From contig CAUJGQ010000016.1 of assembly GCA_963170165.1 (NCBI GenBank), positions 1 through 45,561 of the forward strand: 45,561 bases of DNA, written 5' to 3'. The number at the start of each line of letters is the position of its first letter. The stretch's first letter is position 1. Positions 25,989-34,502 of this stretch are shown in pieces. The notes beneath the pieces are model-generated. The model did no database searches. It was not told the DNA's origin and saw nothing but the letters and a program-made list of their open reading frames with translations. The stretch is from Chloroflexota bacterium (GTDB taxonomy: Bacteria; Chloroflexota; Dehalococcoidia; CAUJGQ01). The translations under genes and the position numbers were made by a program.

Positions 25989-26438
25989 ATGCCGCGTCAC
26001 CGTCGGGTTGTGGTGCTGGCTGTGGCGGCTGCGCTGTTCTTGGCCGCCTGTGGCGGGAGCAACGCCGCCGGACGGGCCACCACGGCGCCGGCCTCACCGG
26101 CGGCGATGGCCGCCACCGCTGGTGACCCGGTGGATATCGCCACCCTGCCCGCGCACATCGCCGCCCGATACCGCTTCATCGAGCAGCATCAGCCGCTAGC
26201 CCGGCGGATGCCGTGTTACTGCGGCTGTGGCAGCCTTGGGCACCGTGACCTGGCCGATTGCTTCATCGGCCGGCAGGGCGGCTACGAGGGCCACGCGGTG
26301 GATTGCGGTGTCTGCATCGCCCAGGCCCAGGATGTAGAAACCATGCTGGCGCAGGGCATGACCGCCCGCGCCATCCGCGAACGCATTGACACGGTGTACG
26401 CCCCCATGGGGCCGGGCACCAATACGCCGAAACCGTAA
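25989..26438 (+). CDS. PCYCGC-motif lipoprotein
   Basis: A 149-residue lipoprotein. The signal peptide ends in the lipobox LAAC (acylated Cys21). After a low-complexity Ala/Thr linker comes MPCYCGCGSLGHRDLADCF (Cys76, 78, 80) and VDCGVCIAQAQD, then a helical tail with MTARAIRERIDTVYAP. This matches the PCYCGC-motif family (PF13798 type), whose clustered cysteines suggest metal or thiol chemistry at the outer face of the membrane; the true role is unknown. The start follows GGAAACGGAACCGAACG. It is 19 nt upstream of the next lipoprotein and surely co-transcribed with it. Confidence 0.87.
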   Translation: MPRHRRVVVLAVAAALFLAACGGSNAAGRATTAPASPAAMAATAGDPVDIATLPAHIAARYRFIEQHQPLARRMPCYCGCGSLGHRDLADCFIGRQGGYEGHAVDCGVCIAQAQDVETMLAQGMTARAIRERIDTVYAPMGPGTNTPKP

Positions 26439-26457
26439 CCGTACGTGAGGATACGCC

Positions 26458-26940
26458 ATGAAACCAACGTGCATCCTGCCCGTGCTGGCCGCCGTGATGC
26501 TGCTGGCCGCGTGCGGCGGGGGCAAGGAGGCGGCCACGAGCGCTACCCAGCCCGCGACGGCGGCGCGCGCGCAGGCCACCACGGCGGTTGCCGCCGGGCC
26601 GGTGGAAGCGGCCGGGGTGCGGGTGGCTGCGCCGTCCGTGGACCTGGGCCGGGTGCCGCTCAACACGCCGGTTCCGCACGCCTGGGTGCTGAACAACGCC
26701 AGCGCCGAGCCGGTGGCGCTCGGACAGCCGCGGGTCCAGACCCTGGAGGGCTGCTGACCGCCGTTGCCGGTCGTGGGTGCCACGACCATGCAGCCCGGGG
26801 CGGAGACGACGGTGAGCGTGACGATGAGCATGAGCAAGGGCATGGATGGCCCGCACCTGTTCCGGGTGACGGTGCCGGTGCTGAGTCAGAGCGGCGTGCG
26901 GGGCGAGCTGGTGCTGCACGTGCGGGCGAACTTTCAGTAG
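26458..26940 (+). CDS. DUF1573-like lipoprotein, candidate selenoprotein (in-frame TGA at codon 100)
   Basis: The frame starts with a lipoprotein signal (lipobox LAAC, Cys19) and a Thr/Ala linker, then VDLGRVPLNTPVPHAWVLNN, the first strands of a DUF1573/ASH-like beta-sandwich. It meets TGA at 26755-26757 in the context TLEGC-TGA-PP. Related proteins, as I recall them, read GCCPP here, so the TGA replaces the second of two adjacent cysteines. The frame continues with good domain sequence (MQPGAETTVSVTM, GMDGPHLFRVTVPV, ELVLHVRANF) to TAG 26938-26940, 160 residues. A perfect hairpin follows the TGA. A vicinal Cys-Sec pair on a lipoprotein next to a PCYCGC lipoprotein suggests soft-metal or redox chemistry. 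A nonsense mutation is the alternative. Confidence 0.78.
26769..26787 (+). promoter_or_regulatory. SECIS-like hairpin after the lipoprotein TGA
   Basis: GGTCGTGG (26769-26776) and CCACGACC (26780-26787) form a perfect 8-bp stem with a GUG triloop; opening one pair gives loop GGUGC, close to the GGUC-type loop of the E. coli fdhF SECIS. The loop starts 19 nt after the TGA, inside the known bacterial window of about 16-37 nt. Confidence 0.65.
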
Positions 26941-27032
26941 GAGCGCAGCGGGCGTTGTGACCGCCGGCGGAATCATGCCACGATGGGAAACCAACCGTCG
27001 CATCGCGGCAAGAAGCCGCAACGAAGGCAGCC

Positions 27033-28805
27033 ATGAACACGCACACGCTTGAACGGGAACTGCTCCGCCGCAGCCGCCAGGTGGCGGCCCTCTCGCAGCT
27101 TGCCCAGGAGCTCGCCGGCTCGCTGGATACCGACCGGGTGGCGGGCTCCGGGCTCACCCACGCCCTGGCCGTCGCCGAGATGGACGCCGGTGAGGTGCTG
27201 CTGTGGGACGACGATAAGCACGCGCTGGTGCACTGCCTCCACGCCGGCGCTTCCTCGGAGGCATTCGCCGAGCAACAGGTGTTCGCTCCCGGCGATGGTG
27301 TCCCCGGCATGGTGCTGCGTACCGGCGGCGTGCTGGTGCTGGATGCCGTGGCCGCGCCGGAGCGGGTGCGCCGCCCCGGGCTGACCGCCGCCGGCTTCCG
27401 CACGCTGATCAGCCTGCCACTGCGAACCGAGGTGCGCACCATCGGCGTGATGAACCTCGCCGCCTTCGAGCCGCGCGCGGCCGACCTGGAGCTGGAGGAA
27501 CTGCTGCTCGGGCTGGGCGGCCAGGTGGGCACGGCGCTGGACCGCGCCCAAACCTACGAGCGCGAGCGCAGGCTGCGCCGGCGGCTGGAGGCGCTCAACC
27601 AGGCGACACTGGCCATCGCCGGTGAACTGTCGCTGGCGACGCTGCTGCAGCGCATCTGCGATATCGCCCGGGAGCTGACCGGGGCGCGCTACGCTGCCCT
27701 GGGCGTGGCCGACCTGCGCCAGCGCCTGACCGAGTTCTTCACCTCCGGCATCTCCCAGGAGCAGCGTCAGAGCCTGGACCATCTGCCGGAGGGGCACGGG
27801 CTGTTAGGGCTGATCCTGCGCGGCGATGCCCCCGTGCGCGTGCCCAGCATCGCCCAGCACAGCATGTCGTACGGCTTCCCGCCCGGCCATCCGCCGATGA
27901 AGAGCTTTCTCGGTGTGCCGATTGTGCTGCGGGGCCGCAATCTCGGCAACCTGTACCTGACGGACAAGGAAGGCGACACCGCCTTTACCGGTGATGACGA
28001 GCAGGTGCTGATGCAACTGGCCGCCCACGCCGCCATCGCCATCGAAAACGCGCGGTTGTACGGCCGCACCTCAGAATCGCTGGAGCGGCGGGTCGCGGAG
28101 CTGCACGAGGCCAACGCCCAGCTGGCGTACCTGTCGTCGCTGGCGATCAGCGCGCAGGAGGAAGAGCGGCGGCGGCTGGCGCGCGAACTCCACGACGACA
28201 CGGCGCAGGAGCTCGCCTCGCTGTTGGTGCGGCTGCGCGTGCTGGAGCGCACCACCGACCCGCACGAGCTGCGCGCCCGCCTGCACGAGTTCCGCGAGCT
28301 GATCGCCCGCGCACTGGACGGCGTCCGCCGGATGGCGATGGATCTGCGGCCCAGCGCGCTCGACGACCTGGGGCTGGTGCCCGCGCTGGAGGCGCACGCC
28401 CGCGCCATGACCGACCGCTGGGGCGTGCGCGTGCGCCTGTCCGCCACCGGCATCGAGACCCGCCTGCCGGCCGATGTCGAGCTGGTCACGTACCGCATCG
28501 TCCAAGAGGCGCTCTCCAACATCTTCAAGCATGCCCAGGCCACGGAAGTCAGCGTGGCGCTGGCGGCCGGCGCCGGCGAGCTGCACGTCCAGGTGCGGGA
28601 CAACGGCCACGGATTCGATGTCGAACAGACGCTGGCCTCGCGTGAGCGGGGGCTCGGGCTGTTTGGTATGCAGGAACGCGCCTCGCTGGTCGGCGGGCGC
28701 GTGGATGTCACCTCCACACCCGGCAGCGGGACAGAGGTGCATGCGACGATCCCGATTCGCGGAGCACGGAACGGAGGGTCACGGGAGGCAGGGCGCCGAG
28801 GATAG
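27033..28805 (+). CDS. GAF-GAF sensor histidine kinase (HisKA_3, NarL-type)
   Basis: A 590-residue cytosolic kinase. GAF1 about 20-170, GAF2 about 195-345 (with GFPPGHPPMKSFLGVPI, as in DevS/DosS-like GAF domains), a coiled linker, HisKA_3 with phospho-accepting His387 in ARELHDDTAQE, and an HATPase domain with N box VQEALSNIFKHA, DNGHGFD and RGLGLFGMQERA. There are no membrane helices, so the signal is intracellular (small ligand, redox or gas). It is followed 70 nt later by its response regulator and forms a two-component pair with it. AAGGCAGCC precedes the ATG. Confidence 0.92.
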   Translation: MNTHTLERELLRRSRQVAALSQLAQELAGSLDTDRVAGSGLTHALAVAEMDAGEVLLWDDDKHALVHCLHAGASSEAFAEQQVFAPGDGVPGMVLRTGGVLVLDAVAAPERVRRPGLTAAGFRTLISLPLRTEVRTIGVMNLAAFEPRAADLELEELLLGLGGQVGTALDRAQTYERERRLRRRLEALNQATLAIAGELSLATLLQRICDIARELTGARYAALGVADLRQRLTEFFTSGISQEQRQSLDHLPEGHGLLGLILRGDAPVRVPSIAQHSMSYGFPPGHPPMKSFLGVPIVLRGRNLGNLYLTDKEGDTAFTGDDEQVLMQLAAHAAIAIENARLYGRTSESLERRVAELHEANAQLAYLSSLAISAQEEERRRLARELHDDTAQELASLLVRLRVLERTTDPHELRARLHEFRELIARALDGVRRMAMDLRPSALDDLGLVPALEAHARAMTDRWGVRVRLSATGIETRLPADVELVTYRIVQEALSNIFKHAQATEVSVALAAGAGELHVQVRDNGHGFDVEQTLASRERGLGLFGMQERASLVGGRVDVTSTPGSGTEVHATIPIRGARNGGSREAGRRG

Positions 28806-28875
28806 CGGACCGGGATTGCCCCCGTGCCCCACCTGCCGCCCGCCGCCCCTGCTGCCCGGTTGCTGGAGGCCAACA

Positions 28876-29535
28876 ATGAAGCGGATTTCGATTTTACTGG
28901 CGGATGACCATGCGGTGCTGCGCGCCGGATTGCGGGCGCTGCTCGCCGCCGAGCATGACCTCGAAGTGGTGGGGGAGGCTGCCAACGGCCGCGAGGCGGT
29001 CGAGCTGGCGCTCCAGCTGCGGCCGGATGTGGTGGTGATGGACCTGGCCATGCCGGAGATGTCCGGGTTGGAGGCCACCCGCCGCATCACCGCCGAACTA
29101 CCGAACACCCGTGTCCTGGCGCTGACCATGCACGCCGAGGAGCAGTATCTGCTGGAGCTGCTGCAGGCGGGCGGCTCCGGCTACGTGCTTAAGCGCTCCG
29201 CCGATACCGAGCTGATGGAGGCGATCCGCGCCGTCAGCCGCGGTGAGGCGTTCTTGTATCCCGGCGCCGTTAAGATGTTGCTGTCTGAGTACAGCCGCGA
29301 CGGCGCCGGCGGTACTCGCCGCCACACCCGCCACGAGCTGAGCGAGCGCGAGGAAGAGGTGCTCAAGCTCACCGCCGAGGGCTACAGCAACCACGAAATC
29401 GCCGACCGGCTGGCCATCAGCCCCAAGACCGTGGACACCTACCGCCAGCGCATCATGGAGAAGCTCGATCTCCATCACCGCGCCGAGCTGGTGCATTACG
29501 CCCTGGATCGCGGCCTGCTGCGCGCAGGGGTGTGA
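28876..29535 (+). CDS. NarL/FixJ family response regulator
   Basis: A 219-residue regulator. Receiver domain 4-120 with acidic ADDHAVLRAG, phospho-accepting Asp56 in VVMDLAMPEMSG, LALTMH and YVLKRS (Lys). A LuxR-type helix-turn-helix at about 152-212 (LSEREEEVLKLTAEGYSNHEIADRL region, then SPKTVDTYRQRIMEKL). It is the cognate partner of the kinase just upstream. GGAGGCCAACA precedes the ATG. Target genes are unknown; the two lipoproteins just upstream of the kinase are candidates by position. Confidence 0.93.
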   Translation: MKRISILLADDHAVLRAGLRALLAAEHDLEVVGEAANGREAVELALQLRPDVVVMDLAMPEMSGLEATRRITAELPNTRVLALTMHAEEQYLLELLQAGGSGYVLKRSADTELMEAIRAVSRGEAFLYPGAVKMLLSEYSRDGAGGTRRHTRHELSEREEEVLKLTAEGYSNHEIADRLAISPKTVDTYRQRIMEKLDLHHRAELVHYALDRGLLRAGV

Positions 29536-29602
29536 CCCGCGCGGGGGCCGGCGGGTGAGGGGGAAGCCTGTCCCCATGCCGCCCGCCCCGCTTGTCCATG
29601 TG

Positions 29603-30847
29603 TCATCCGGGCGAGGATGCGGCGGTGCGCCGGCGGCTGCCCGGGAGGCGGGCGGCCGCCAGGCGGCGCAGCAGGCGCGGGGGCGGCCCGCCCATCGCCA
29701 GCAGCCGCAGCGCCGCCCGCGGGTCGCGCCCGCGCACCGCCTGCCGCAGCAGGCCAGCGGCGATGGCGTCGATCTCCGTCTCGGCGAAGTCCTGGTAGAA
29801 CGGCATTGGGCAGCGATCGCAGATCGTCTCGCCCGCGCGCAGGGCGTTCGAGGCGGGGACGCCCATCGCCTGGATTGTCTCCTCCACCAGCGGCAACGGC
29901 GCCGGACGGGCGGGGGCATCCGGCCGGAACTGGCGGCGGGCGTGCCGGAAGGTGCTGCTGTTCCAGGCGGCCAGAAATCCTTGCTCCGGCTGGTAGGTTG
30001 CGAAGTCATCGCGCTGCGCCGCCGTCCCGCAGCAGGGCGAGACCGTGCCGGAGGGGTTGAGCACCGCCACGCCGTACAGCCAGGAGCACGGAGCGGTGCG
30101 CCGCCGGCTCGCGCGCATCTGCTGCTGCACCGGATTGTCTGGGTGGTAGATGTTGTATTGGGCGCGCGAGGCAGCGGCGAACCCCTCGTCGTGCGGCGGC
30201 TCCGGCATCTGCGCGCCGGTGATCACGTAGCTGTCCGCTCCCCAATCACGGTACAGCCGCGGCACCTGCTCGATCTCGTGTTCGTTGTGCGCGAACACCA
30301 GGAACTGCCACTCGATGTGCGGGGTCGCCAGCCCCAACCGCTGCTTGGTTTCGGCGATGCGGCGCAGGTTGGCGCGCACCAGGTCAAAGCTCCCCGCCCG
30401 CCGGTAGCGCGCGTACGTCTGCTCGCTCGTACCGTCCAGGGAGACGACGAGATGGTCCAGCCCGCTGCGGACGATGCGTTCGATGTAGGCGTCGCTCAGC
30501 GGCAGGCTGAGATTGGAGCTGAGCCGGACGCTGATGCCCCGGGCTGTGGCGCCCGCGATCATCTCTGGCGTCTGCTTGTGCAAGAACGGCTCACCCCAGT
30601 TGTACAGGTACAGCTTGAAGACGTAATCGCCCAGCTCGTCAAGGGCGCGGTCGAAGCGCTGCGGGTCAATCGCATCGCGCGGGCGCAGATCGAGGCGCAG
30701 GCCGGTGGGGCAGGCCGGGCAGCGCAGATTACAGAAGCTGGTAGGCTCGATGTAGGCGATGATCGGCCGGTGCCGCAGGCGCACCCGCCCGGCGCGCATC
30801 GCCAGCCGCATCTGCAGAATGTTCGTGTACGCCCGTAGTGGCTTCAC
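29603..30847 (-). CDS. Radical SAM/SPASM domain protein
   Basis: A 414-residue enzyme. The radical SAM cluster motif is CNLRCPAC (Cys39, 43, 46) in the IEPTSFCNLRCPACPTG context, followed by YNWGEPFLH and VVSLDGTSEQTYARYRR. The C-terminal half has SPASM-like cysteines (APCSWLYG, VSPCCGT, ICDRCP). Such enzymes modify peptides, sugars or other small molecules. Its neighbours are glycosyltransferases, so a glycan-related role is more likely than peptide maturation, but neither is shown. GTG at 30847-30845 is the start, with GGGGGGCACGCG upstream. Confidence 0.88.
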   Translation of the reverse strand: MKPLRAYTNILQMRLAMRAGRVRLRHRPIIAYIEPTSFCNLRCPACPTGLRLDLRPRDAIDPQRFDRALDELGDYVFKLYLYNWGEPFLHKQTPEMIAGATARGISVRLSSNLSLPLSDAYIERIVRSGLDHLVVSLDGTSEQTYARYRRAGSFDLVRANLRRIAETKQRLGLATPHIEWQFLVFAHNEHEIEQVPRLYRDWGADSYVITGAQMPEPPHDEGFAAASRAQYNIYHPDNPVQQQMRASRRRTAPCSWLYGVAVLNPSGTVSPCCGTAAQRDDFATYQPEQGFLAAWNSSTFRHARRQFRPDAPARPAPLPLVEETIQAMGVPASNALRAGETICDRCPMPFYQDFAETEIDAIAAGLLRQAVRGRDPRAALRLLAMGGPPPRLLRRLAAARLPGSRRRTAASSPG

Positions 30848-30922
30848 CGCGTGCCCCCCGACCTCCTCTCCCCCTGGCGAGCGAAGGGGAGTGCTGTATC
30901 CGGTTCCCTCGCCGCCGCTCCC

Positions 30923-31864
30923 CTAGCGATGCGGCGCCGGCTGGTCATACCGCAACGAGCGCGGGCCGGTGCGGCCACGCAGGCCGTCGGCCACGCCCAG
31001 GAGCACCGCCTGCCCGCGTGCCCACCGGCCCCGCAGCAGCGCCCGGGTAGCGGTGCTCAACACCCAGCCGGCAAACCGCGGCTCTCGCAAGAACGTCTCC
31101 CCCGGCCGGTCGCGCCAGTGCTTGCGTCGTAGCAGCTGGTGATTGCGGGTGGAGTAATACAGCGCCTGCGGGCTCTGGGGAGCGAGCGAGCTGCCGATCC
31201 GGTGCCAGATGCGCGATTGGCAAACCAGGGCAATACGCCAGCCCGCCGCCCGCGCCCGCAGGCACAGGTCAATCTCCTCGAAGTAATGAAAGAACCGCTC
31301 GTCTATCAGGCCGATCTGCCGCAGCATCGGCGTGCTCAGCAGCATGGTGGACTTGATGTAATCCACCGCATGGGCGGCGTGCGGGCCACCGTCGCACAGG
31401 AAGGGGACTTCCTCGCGCCCGCGCAGCGCTCCGGCGGTGGGATACGGCCGGCTGTCCTGCCAGGGCTGGGCAGAGGTGACGGTGAGCGAGCCGGTCATGC
31501 CGATACCCGGGTCCGCGCGGGCCACGGCCACCACCTCGGCCAGCGCCGCGGGCGTCACCTCGGTGTCGTTGTTCAGCACCCATACGTAGTCCGCGCCCGC
31601 GGCCAGCGCGTGGCGGATGCCGGCGTTGTTGCCGCCGGCAAAGCCAAGGTTGCGCGGGGTCTCGATCAGGTGCGTCGCCGGCCGCGCCCGGCGGATAGCC
31701 GCCGCCGAGCCATCGCCCGAGGCGTTGTCCACCACCGTGATGCGCGCCGCTGGGTAGGTGAGCCGGTCCAGCGATGCCAGGCAGCGGATCGTATCGGCGG
31801 CACGCTGCCAGTTCAGCACGATGATATGCACGTTCGGTTCGGCCAACGAGACAGGCACAAGCAT
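30923..31864 (-). CDS. Glycosyltransferase family 2
   Basis: A 313-residue GT-A enzyme. It starts VHIIVLNWQRAADTIRCLASL, has TVVDNASGDGSA (nucleotide-sugar site), LGFAGGNNAGI, VWVLNNDTEVTP (DxD-like metal site) and FFHYFEEIDLCLRARAAGW (ExDLC-type catalytic region), the layout of rhamnosyl/galactosyl-type GT2 enzymes. A C-terminal hydrophobic/basic region may associate with the membrane. It belongs to the 29.6-34.5 kb glycan cluster and is divergent from the sugar O-methyltransferase gene. Confidence 0.92.
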   Translation of the reverse strand: MLVPVSLAEPNVHIIVLNWQRAADTIRCLASLDRLTYPAARITVVDNASGDGSAAAIRRARPATHLIETPRNLGFAGGNNAGIRHALAAGADYVWVLNNDTEVTPAALAEVVAVARADPGIGMTGSLTVTSAQPWQDSRPYPTAGALRGREEVPFLCDGGPHAAHAVDYIKSTMLLSTPMLRQIGLIDERFFHYFEEIDLCLRARAAGWRIALVCQSRIWHRIGSSLAPQSPQALYYSTRNHQLLRRKHWRDRPGETFLREPRFAGWVLSTATRALLRGRWARGQAVLLGVADGLRGRTGPRSLRYDQPAPHR

Positions 31865-32020
31865 CGCTCGCCTGGAGGCTGAGCGCGGGGCAGGCGGTAC
31901 CGCGCGTACGGGTCATGTGCATCGTAGCGGCCCGGCGGTGTGCGCGCCATCACGACCCGGCCACAGGGCGGTAGGATAGAGCAGAACGCGGCGCGCCTGG
32001 CGCCGGGCAGAGGAGCGCGC

Positions 32021-33040
32021 ATGTCCGTTGTGGAGCAGATGTTTACGGCGCTGGCCGGGGCGCCGGCGCAGGTGCTGCCCTCACGCTTTTGGGAGCACTA
32101 CAACCGCCTCAACTTGGCACAACTGGAGACGGGCGGCTACGACAACTTCAAGCGCACGATCGTGCATAACTACTTCACCTCGGTGCCCAACCGCCGCGGT
32201 GACTATCAGCTGCGCTACCTCCACCGCCATCTGCCGCCCCACGTCATCGCCCAGAGCCTGGCGCGCACGGCGCTCACCCAGCGGCACACCAACCTCTCCT
32301 GGAAGCAGTCACGCACCTTCACCTACCTGACCTACCTGGTGTGGGAGTTCGCCCAGCGTGCCGACCAGACAGGGATGCTGGCGCAGCTGGAAGAGCCGGA
32401 GGAGGGCAACCCGCCACGCATCTACCGGGCAGGGCGGCGCATCTCCCAGGATGTCGCCAACGCCACGCTGGAATGGAACGGGATGCGGGATGGCGGCGTC
32501 CGGCCGGAGGCGTTGCGCACGGTGATGGAGCTGGGCGCGGGCTACGGCCGCACCGCCTGGCTGCTGCTCCAGGCTATGCCCGGCGTGCGCTATATCATTG
32601 TCGATATCCCGCCGGCGCTGTATCTGGCCCAGCGCTATCTGTCCGGCCGGTTCCGTGACCGCCGCATCTTCACCTTCCGGCCGTTTACCACCTATGACGA
32701 GGTGCGGGACGAGCTGGAGCGGGCGGAGATCGCCTTTTTGCTACCGCACCAGATGGCGCTGCTGCCGGACAAGAGCGCGCAACTGTTCGTCAATATCTCC
32801 TCGCTGCACGAGATGCGCCCGGAGCAGATCGCCTATTACCTGGGCGAGATTGACCGGCTGACCGACGGCCACTTCTACATGAAACAGTGGAAGGTCTCTC
32901 GCAACGATCACGACGGTGTCGTCATCCGCCACACCGATTACCCCATCCCGCCCCACTGGCAGCGCCGGTACATCCGCACTTGCCGCATCCACACCCCCTT
33001 CTTCGAGGCGGTGTGGGCGACGCGCATGCCCCGGGGGTAG
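32021..33040 (+). CDS. Putative sugar O-methyltransferase
   Basis: A 339-residue protein. Features: FWEHYNRLNLAQLETGGYDNFKRTI near the N-terminus, SWKQSRTFTYLTYL, VMELGAGYGRTAWLLLQ (SAM-binding motif I), YIIVDIPPALYLAQRYL and the late NISSLHEMRPEQIAYYL. These match the putative sugar O-methyltransferase family of surface glycan clusters, which methylates a hydroxyl on a sugar residue. AGAGGAGCGCGC precedes the ATG. It lies between two glycosyltransferase genes. Confidence 0.87.
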   Translation: MSVVEQMFTALAGAPAQVLPSRFWEHYNRLNLAQLETGGYDNFKRTIVHNYFTSVPNRRGDYQLRYLHRHLPPHVIAQSLARTALTQRHTNLSWKQSRTFTYLTYLVWEFAQRADQTGMLAQLEEPEEGNPPRIYRAGRRISQDVANATLEWNGMRDGGVRPEALRTVMELGAGYGRTAWLLLQAMPGVRYIIVDIPPALYLAQRYLSGRFRDRRIFTFRPFTTYDEVRDELERAEIAFLLPHQMALLPDKSAQLFVNISSLHEMRPEQIAYYLGEIDRLTDGHFYMKQWKVSRNDHDGVVIRHTDYPIPPHWQRRYIRTCRIHTPFFEAVWATRMPRG

Positions 33041-33110
33041 GCGTCTTGCGCGGAGCAGGCGGGCAACGGCGGCGCCGCCCCCATGCGCTATGCTCGTGAC
33101 GGCTGGGGAG

Positions 33111-33166
33111 GAGGCTCCCCGCTCGCTACGCGCACGCCCCCCAGCTTGGGGGGTTCAGCCGGGGGG
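33111..33166 (+). repeat. Dispersed intergenic repeat, copy B (diverged)
   Basis: GAGGCTCCCCGCTCGCTACGCGCACGCCCCCC is followed by AGCTTGGGGGGTTCAGCCGGGGG, aligning with copy A (360-415) and the reverse complement of copy C (39245-39297). It sits just upstream of the second glycosyltransferase gene. The shared parts are the CGCTCGCT core and the C-run/G-run hairpin. Confidence 0.55.
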
Positions 33167-33223
33167 CGGCATCTCCCTGGTAATCCCACCGAGCGGGGGT
33201 CCGGCTCCCTACTACGCAAGAAC

Positions 33224-34462
33224 ATGAACATTCTCACCATCGCCACCAAGGATCTGTTCGGGGCGCGGTTCAACGGGTTCGCGCTGACGGCGGCGTTGCG
33301 GGCGCGCGGGCACCGGGCGCAGATGGCCGTGTGGAACAAGGAATCGGCCGAGCCGTGGGTGCTGGACCTGCGCCGGGGCGGGCGGCGGCTGGCGCAGGCG
33401 GCCTGGACGCGCGGCAGCCGCGCCACCGGGATGCAGGGGCTGGTCTCACCGCTGGCGCTGAGCCTGCCACGGCTGGCCGCCTTCCGCGCCGCCGATGTCG
33501 TGCATGTGCACCTGGTGGAGGAGGACTGGCTCGGGGAACTGACGCTGCCTGGGCTGGCGCGGCGCAAGCCGCTGGTGTGGACGGTGCACAGCGCCCTCGC
33601 GGCCACCGGCGGCTGCTATCACCCATTCGCCTGTGAGCGGTGGCGCAGCGGCTGCCGTGGCCTCTGCCCCCAGCCGCGCAGCGGCTCGCCTCTCGCTCGC
33701 GTGAGCCCGGCGCTGCATTGGCAGGTCAAGCGCCGCGCCTATCGTGACGCGCCCATCACGCTGGTGGCTGGCTCGCGCTGGGTGGGGGAGCGGCTGGCGC
33801 AAAGCCCGCTGACGGCAGCGCTGCCGCGGCGGCTGATCCCCTACGGACTGGATCTCGGCGCGTTCCGCCCATCGCTGCCGGACGAGCGGGCCGCCACCCG
33901 TGCCGCGCTGGGCATCCCGGCGGATGCGGCGGTGGTGGCCTTCCGCGGCGGGCGGCTGGCCGAGGACCGCTATAAGGGGATGCGCTGGCTGCGTGCCGCG
34001 CTGGAGCGGATGGCGCCGGCCGCGCCGGTGCACGCGCTCGTCATCCAGGAGGCGGCGGACTTCGTGGACCTGCCGCCGCCGTGGGTGGTGCACCCGCTGG
34101 GCTGGGTGGGCGATGAGCGGCGGCTGTCCGGCCTGCTGGGCGCGGCTGACCTGTTCCTGATGCCGTCGCTGGCGGAATCGTTTGGCATGATGGCGGCGGA
34201 GGCGATGGCCAGCGGCACCCCCGCCGTGGTGGGTGAGGGGACGGCGCTGGTGGACGTGGTGCAGCCGCCGCGCGGCGGCGTCGCCGTCCCCTCCGGCGAT
34301 GTCCCGGCACTGGCCGCCACCATCGCCGCCCTGCTGGCCGATCCCCCCCACCGGCAGGCCATGGCCGCCGCCGCCCGCCGCATCGCTGAGGCCGCGTTTG
34401 ACTTCGACCGCTACGTCACGCAGCATCTGGAGCTGTACGAGGAATTGAGCGGTCAGGGGTAG
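33224..34462 (+). CDS. Glycosyltransferase family 4/1
   Basis: A 412-residue GT-B enzyme. The N-terminal half starts MNILTIATKDLFGARFNGFALTA-type sequence and has DVVHVHLVEEDWLGEL, then VWTVHSALAATGGCYHPFAC (a Cys-rich insertion CERWRSGCRGLC, as in capsular GT4 enzymes). The C-terminal half has the donor site: GGRLAEDRYKGM, LMPSLAESFGMMAAEAMASG (E-x7-E). No clear ribosome site precedes the ATG; the upstream 183 bp holds repeat copy B. The product is probably part of an exopolysaccharide or capsule with the neighbouring GT2 and methyltransferase. Confidence 0.9.
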   Translation: MNILTIATKDLFGARFNGFALTAALRARGHRAQMAVWNKESAEPWVLDLRRGGRRLAQAAWTRGSRATGMQGLVSPLALSLPRLAAFRAADVVHVHLVEEDWLGELTLPGLARRKPLVWTVHSALAATGGCYHPFACERWRSGCRGLCPQPRSGSPLARVSPALHWQVKRRAYRDAPITLVAGSRWVGERLAQSPLTAALPRRLIPYGLDLGAFRPSLPDERAATRAALGIPADAAVVAFRGGRLAEDRYKGMRWLRAALERMAPAAPVHALVIQEAADFVDLPPPWVVHPLGWVGDERRLSGLLGAADLFLMPSLAESFGMMAAEAMASGTPAVVGEGTALVDVVQPPRGGVAVPSGDVPALAATIAALLADPPHRQAMAAAARRIAEAAFDFDRYVTQHLELYEELSGQG

Positions 34463-34502
34463 GTAGCCGGAGTACGGGGGCCAGGGGGCGAGGGGAAGAG
34501 GT

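Noticed and set aside
13716-26757. UGA reassigned to Trp or Cys throughout the genome
   Set aside because: TGA ends many genes here at sensible places (for example 7327, 20964, 45467), so it is a normal stop codon.
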